A DNA stretch of 64,000 nt, taken from Anaerolineaceae bacterium (GTDB lineage Bacteria > Chloroflexota > Anaerolineae > Aggregatilineales > Phototrophicaceae). The stretch covers positions 248,001 through 312,000 of the forward strand of contig JACKCF010000003.1 of the NCBI GenBank assembly GCA_020634165.1, read 5' to 3'. Numbering within the stretch: position 1 is the stretch's first letter; every line of letters starts with the position of its first letter. The notes beneath the pieces were generated by a model. That model worked only from the letters and a program-made list of their open reading frames with translations. It had not been told where the DNA came from and did not search any database. This document shows positions 61,276 through 64,000 of the stretch, one piece after another. The translations under genes and the position numbers were made by a program.

Positions 61276-62304
61276 CTAATCATCGTCATCATCGTTATCA
61301 GAGCCAGAACCAGAATTGTTGTCATTGTCATCATCATCGTTGTCGTTGTCATCGTCGTTGTCATCACCGCTACTGCCACTGCCACTGTTATTGTCGTTGG
61401 TGCTATCACCACCACCTGAATTATCGTTGATATTGTCGTTGCTACTACCAGAGCCACCGGAGCCGCTGCTACCGGACTCATTTGTATTTTCGTTGTTTGA
61501 GCCGCTATCACCCCCACTCTGTTCAATCACCAGTATGGTCCCACAGACAACATCAATATCTATGAGAATGTTGTGGCTGGTGCGCACTTCCCAAACGAGG
61601 ACATCTCCATATTTGATCGTCTGGCGGATACTGGTGATAGTCGTGTTGGGATAAATACTCAACACACGGGCAATGGCATCTTCTTCCGTTAGTGGTGCAC
61701 CACAGCCAGGAACGAATGTCGCGGTCGGAGCGATTATCTGTGTCGCAGATACGATAACGGTCGCAGTGGATGTTGGGCTAGATGTTGGCGTTACAGAACT
61801 AGTGGATGTCATTGTTGGCGACGGTGATACTGTCGCCGTTTCGGTCAACGTTTCAGTCGATGTGGCTGTTTGGGTAATGGTGATGGTCGCGGTTGGTGTT
61901 GCTGTCTCGTCGGGTGCCAATGTGACGGAGGTCAAAGTGGCGATAATTGCATCATCTTCCTCTGGGCGAAAGTCAGGGCGTGACAACATAAACCATGTAA
62001 TCGCCATCGTCAGGAAGAGCATGACCGCAGCGATCAAAAGCTGGTATGGTGGACGGCGGCGGCGAAGCGGCACAACCTTGGGATTGAAGCTCTGTTGCAA
62101 CATCTTCTGCCAGACGATATCCTGATCCTGCAACAGTTCGGTTTGTGGTATCCGCAGACGCTGCACCACCTCACTGGTCTGCAACATCGGGCGTAGACGG
62201 TCGGCGAATTGTGGGTACGCGCGCAGGCACTGCTCAAGCGATTGGCCTGAAGCCATCCGGTTGATGCAATCATCAAATGCGTCGGTGATATTATGGGCTG
62301 CCAT
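61276..62304 (-). CDS. Membrane protein beside the sigma factor, PepSY-like domain and acidic tail
   Basis: A 342-residue protein. Residues 1-80 are soluble and begin like small regulatory N-termini of anti-sigma-type proteins (A-F-D-D-C-I-N-R-M-A-S-G). One membrane helix (about 88-107), a Thr/Ser/Pro-rich linker (130-197) and a PepSY-like domain (206-262, VLSIYPNTTITSI, LVWEV) follow, then about 80 residues of Gly, Ser, Asn and Asp. It starts 5 bases after the sigma factor stop, so a sigma-controlling role is likely from position and topology. No zinc-finger anti-sigma motif (HxxxCxxC) is evident. Confidence 0.68.
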   Translation of the reverse strand: MAAHNITDAFDDCINRMASGQSLEQCLRAYPQFADRLRPMLQTSEVVQRLRIPQTELLQDQDIVWQKMLQQSFNPKVVPLRRRRPPYQLLIAAVMLFLTMAITWFMLSRPDFRPEEDDAIIATLTSVTLAPDETATPTATITITQTATSTETLTETATVSPSPTMTSTSSVTPTSSPTSTATVIVSATQIIAPTATFVPGCGAPLTEEDAIARVLSIYPNTTITSIRQTIKYGDVLVWEVRTSHNILIDIDVVCGTILVIEQSGGDSGSNNENTNESGSSGSGGSGSSNDNINDNSGGGDSTNDNNSGSGSSGDDNDDDNDNDDDDNDNNSGSGSDNDDDDD

Positions 62305-62309
62305 ATCGT

Positions 62310-62879
62310 CTACTCCGGTTGTCCTGCGCTTAATATCTGGCGGAGTGTGTCGGTTGCACGGAATTGCAGTGACTTGATCGCGCTCAAACTCCGGTCCATA
62401 AGGTCAGCCGTTTCCTGTATGCTGAGTCCTTGAATAAAGCGCAGAATAATAACCTCCTGTTGTTCCGCTACGAGCATGCTGAGGGCCTGCTGGACCCGAT
62501 CGATCTGCATCGCTTGAAATGCGGCATGTTCGGGGTTGCTATCCGCAGACCCCGGAATCCACTCACCCAGTTCGGTGATATTGATCCGCTTCTCCCGACC
62601 GTAGTGGTCCGCGATTTTGTTGCGAGCCACCCGGAATAACCATCCCCGAAGATGCGAACTGGGCGGGTTACCACCACCAAGTGCCGCGAAAAAATCCAAA
62701 AAAACGTCAGCAGCAATATCCTGTGCTTGCTCACGGTTATTTACCCGCAAGCGAATGAACTGGAACACAGGTGGAAAGTATCGCTCATAAATGGCGCGCT
62801 GGGCATCCAGGTCCTTATTGCGTGCCTTCGATAACAGATTGTCGTCTGCTGCGACGTCTGGCAAAACGATAACGATCAT
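62310..62879 (-). CDS. ECF-type RNA polymerase sigma factor
   Basis: A 189-residue sigma-70 family protein. Start ATG 62879 (AGAAG before it) is preferred to 62909, which would overlap the upstream gene by 17 bases. Region 2 is seen in YERYFPPVFQFIRLRVNNREQAQDIAADVF and the D-F-F-A-A-L end; region 4 in VAEQQEVIILRFIQGLSIQETADLMDRSLSAI. It is followed by the putative membrane regulator at 61276. Its target promoters could include its own operon; no consensus was extracted. Confidence 0.9.
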   Translation of the reverse strand: MIVIVLPDVAADDNLLSKARNKDLDAQRAIYERYFPPVFQFIRLRVNNREQAQDIAADVFLDFFAALGGGNPPSSHLRGWLFRVARNKIADHYGREKRINITELGEWIPGSADSNPEHAAFQAMQIDRVQQALSMLVAEQQEVIILRFIQGLSIQETADLMDRSLSAIKSLQFRATDTLRQILSAGQPE

Positions 62880-62892
62880 AAAGACTACTTCT

Positions 62893-64000
62893 CTAAGGGC
62901 TGGCCTCATGAATCAGCCAAATCAGGCTGTACTCATCTTGATATACGAGCTGCATGGCCGGATCAGATTCCGCATCTTGAGAAAATGCTTCATGATTATT
63001 ATCGCTAACCACATATTTTGCATCAAACATTTCTTGAATGAGTACAGAGGGACGATCAACAAGCCCCTGGGTAATGGCTACCCATTGATTCCACAGCACC
63101 GGATTGGCTACCTGCAAATAAGTCGGGTCCAGACCCACCAGATAGGTATTATGGGTGTTATGGAAGAACAACCGCGTAAAATCATCCCAATCTGTCTGGA
63201 ATACCATCTCGCCAGGTTCCGTATTTTCCATCAGCCAGACAGAAGCACCCCGCATATAGTCGAAGTCAGTCACATGCTGGATGTCATCATGGACCTGGCC
63301 TACAGTGAAAAGTGACAGCACCCCAATCGGCAGAGCGATGATGAGGGGATATGCGCGCCTGTACACCGATGAAGGCATCCAATCTGGCAGAACATTGCGC
63401 CAGGATACTGGCGAGCGTCCCCAGGCGACTGCACAAAACAGCAATGCGAAAATCGGATAATATTCGATGAAGCGGCGTGATCGAAACACCATATACAGCG
63501 TCAGCAGCGCCACCAACAATACGGTTGTCTCGATATGGTCGCGAGCTGATTTGCGAAAGCTGCCAGCAAGAATACCTGCGGCCAGGGCCAACAAGGCACC
63601 AAGCGAGTTCTCCATGAGTTCACCGGTTGTGTAGGGATACCACTCGTTACCTACACGGACATTGCTGCCAATATCCACTTTTTCACCCAGGTGATCGATA
63701 ATGAAGGCCATGTTCTGTGGGAAGTACGGATTTATCACCAGACCGAGGGCCACCCCAGCAAACGCATACATTACAGGTCGCCAAAGAATACGACGTTCTG
63801 TGATCCACGCAGCGAGGGCATATAGACCAACAATTGCTGGCAACAATACGAATCCGTTATAGAGCCAGGTGAAGGCAAAGGCCAGCAGTATCAGCCAGAG
63901 ATAGCGCCGTTGGAACAGTATGTTTAGCGTGATTAACAGCAAAAGAACCGCTGTCCCCTGTGTACGGATCATCAGCATGCGATACAGAAAGGGAGCCGAT
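62893..64000 (-). CDS. Polytopic membrane protein, glycosyltransferase-like (5' end outside window)
   Basis: The frame is open to the window edge: codons before ATG 63978 read S-A-P-F-L-Y-R, so the start is likely outside. At least 368 residues are visible, with about eight hydrophobic segments in the first two thirds and a soluble C-terminal domain (about the last 130 residues, from DDIQHVTDFDYMRGASVWLM). This layout, with a terminal extracytoplasmic domain mentioning W-L-M-E-N-T-E-P-G-E and D-A-K-Y-V-V-S-D, resembles C-type lipid-linked-sugar glycosyltransferases. No catalytic motif is visible because the N-terminal part is missing. Its stop precedes the sigma factor start by about 14 bases. 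Confidence 0.6.
   Translation of the reverse strand, partial: SAPFLYRMLMIRTQGTAVLLLLITLNILFQRRYLWLILLAFAFTWLYNGFVLLPAIVGLYALAAWITERRILWRPVMYAFAGVALGLVINPYFPQNMAFIIDHLGEKVDIGSNVRVGNEWYPYTTGELMENSLGALLALAAGILAGSFRKSARDHIETTVLLVALLTLYMVFRSRRFIEYYPIFALLFCAVAWGRSPVSWRNVLPDWMPSSVYRRAYPLIIALPIGVLSLFTVGQVHDDIQHVTDFDYMRGASVWLMENTEPGEMVFQTDWDDFTRLFFHNTHNTYLVGLDPTYLQVANPVLWNQWVAITQGLVDRPSVLIQEMFDAKYVVSDNNHEAFSQDAESDPAMQLVYQDEYSLIWLIHEASP

Noticed and set aside
1..64000. tRNA, rRNA, insertion sequences, phage genes or CRISPR arrays
   Set aside because: None were recognised by reading either strand; weak tRNA genes could still be missed without a covariance-model search.

Overview
The window looks like a chromosomal segment of a heterotrophic, polysaccharide-degrading bacterium, most plausibly a Chloroflexota (Anaerolineae-type) member. 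That assignment is inference from gene style: several LacI-type regulators each next to glycosidases and importers, Opp-type importers used for sugars, an ECF sigma factor beside a Thr/Ser-linked membrane protein with a PepSY-like domain, and medium GC. No rRNA, tRNA, CRISPR array, insertion sequence or prophage was seen.

Layout. (1) 1-3027: the 3' part of a lasso-peptide (RiPP) cluster on the + strand. It has an asparagine-synthetase-like cyclase cut by the window edge, two small unannotated precursor genes (1336-1494 and 1972-2106) and an HPr-kinase-like tailoring kinase. Between the precursors lies a tandem-duplication scar made of a kinase 5' remnant and a cyclase 3' remnant. (2) 3193-17800: a glucuronate-containing glycan locus. 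A leftward operon carries a heparinase-like protein, a beta-glucuronidase, a LacI regulator and OppABCDF; a rightward pair carries a DUF2264 protein and a GH4 enzyme. (3) 18022-26857: a MacAB-like export system, an SH3b plus double periplasmic-binding-fold protein and an OmpR-type two-component system. All three units are preceded by the same long promoter element. (4) 26924-35541: a LacI regulator, a three-gene sugar ABC importer without its ATPase, a GH127 beta-L-arabinofuranosidase and a GH2 enzyme, i.e. an arabinoside locus. (5) 35612-44575: a second two-component system and a divergent redox locus with two ApbE flavin transferases, an FMN-binding protein, a ferric-reductase-like protein, a DUF4405-like membrane protein, a CxxCH haem protein and proteins of unknown role. 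Direct repeats link the regulator to this locus. (6) 44719-59764: a LacI regulator, GH3, a serine hydrolase, a GH10 xylanase, a PhyH-type oxygenase and a second OppABCDF importer, i.e. a xylan locus. (7) 59899-64000: an ECF sigma factor with a membrane partner, a DUF5666/PepSY-like protein with an Asp/Asn-rich tail, and a partial membrane protein.

The three sugar loci share one design: a LacI regulator with a palindromic operator, intracellular glycosidases without signal peptides, and an importer in which a strong hairpin separates the binding-protein gene from the first permease gene. The most novel points are the duplicated lasso precursor/kinase cluster, the two apparent two-component regulons readable from repeated promoter elements, the flavinylation-type redox locus, and a set of exported proteins ending in very acidic tails.
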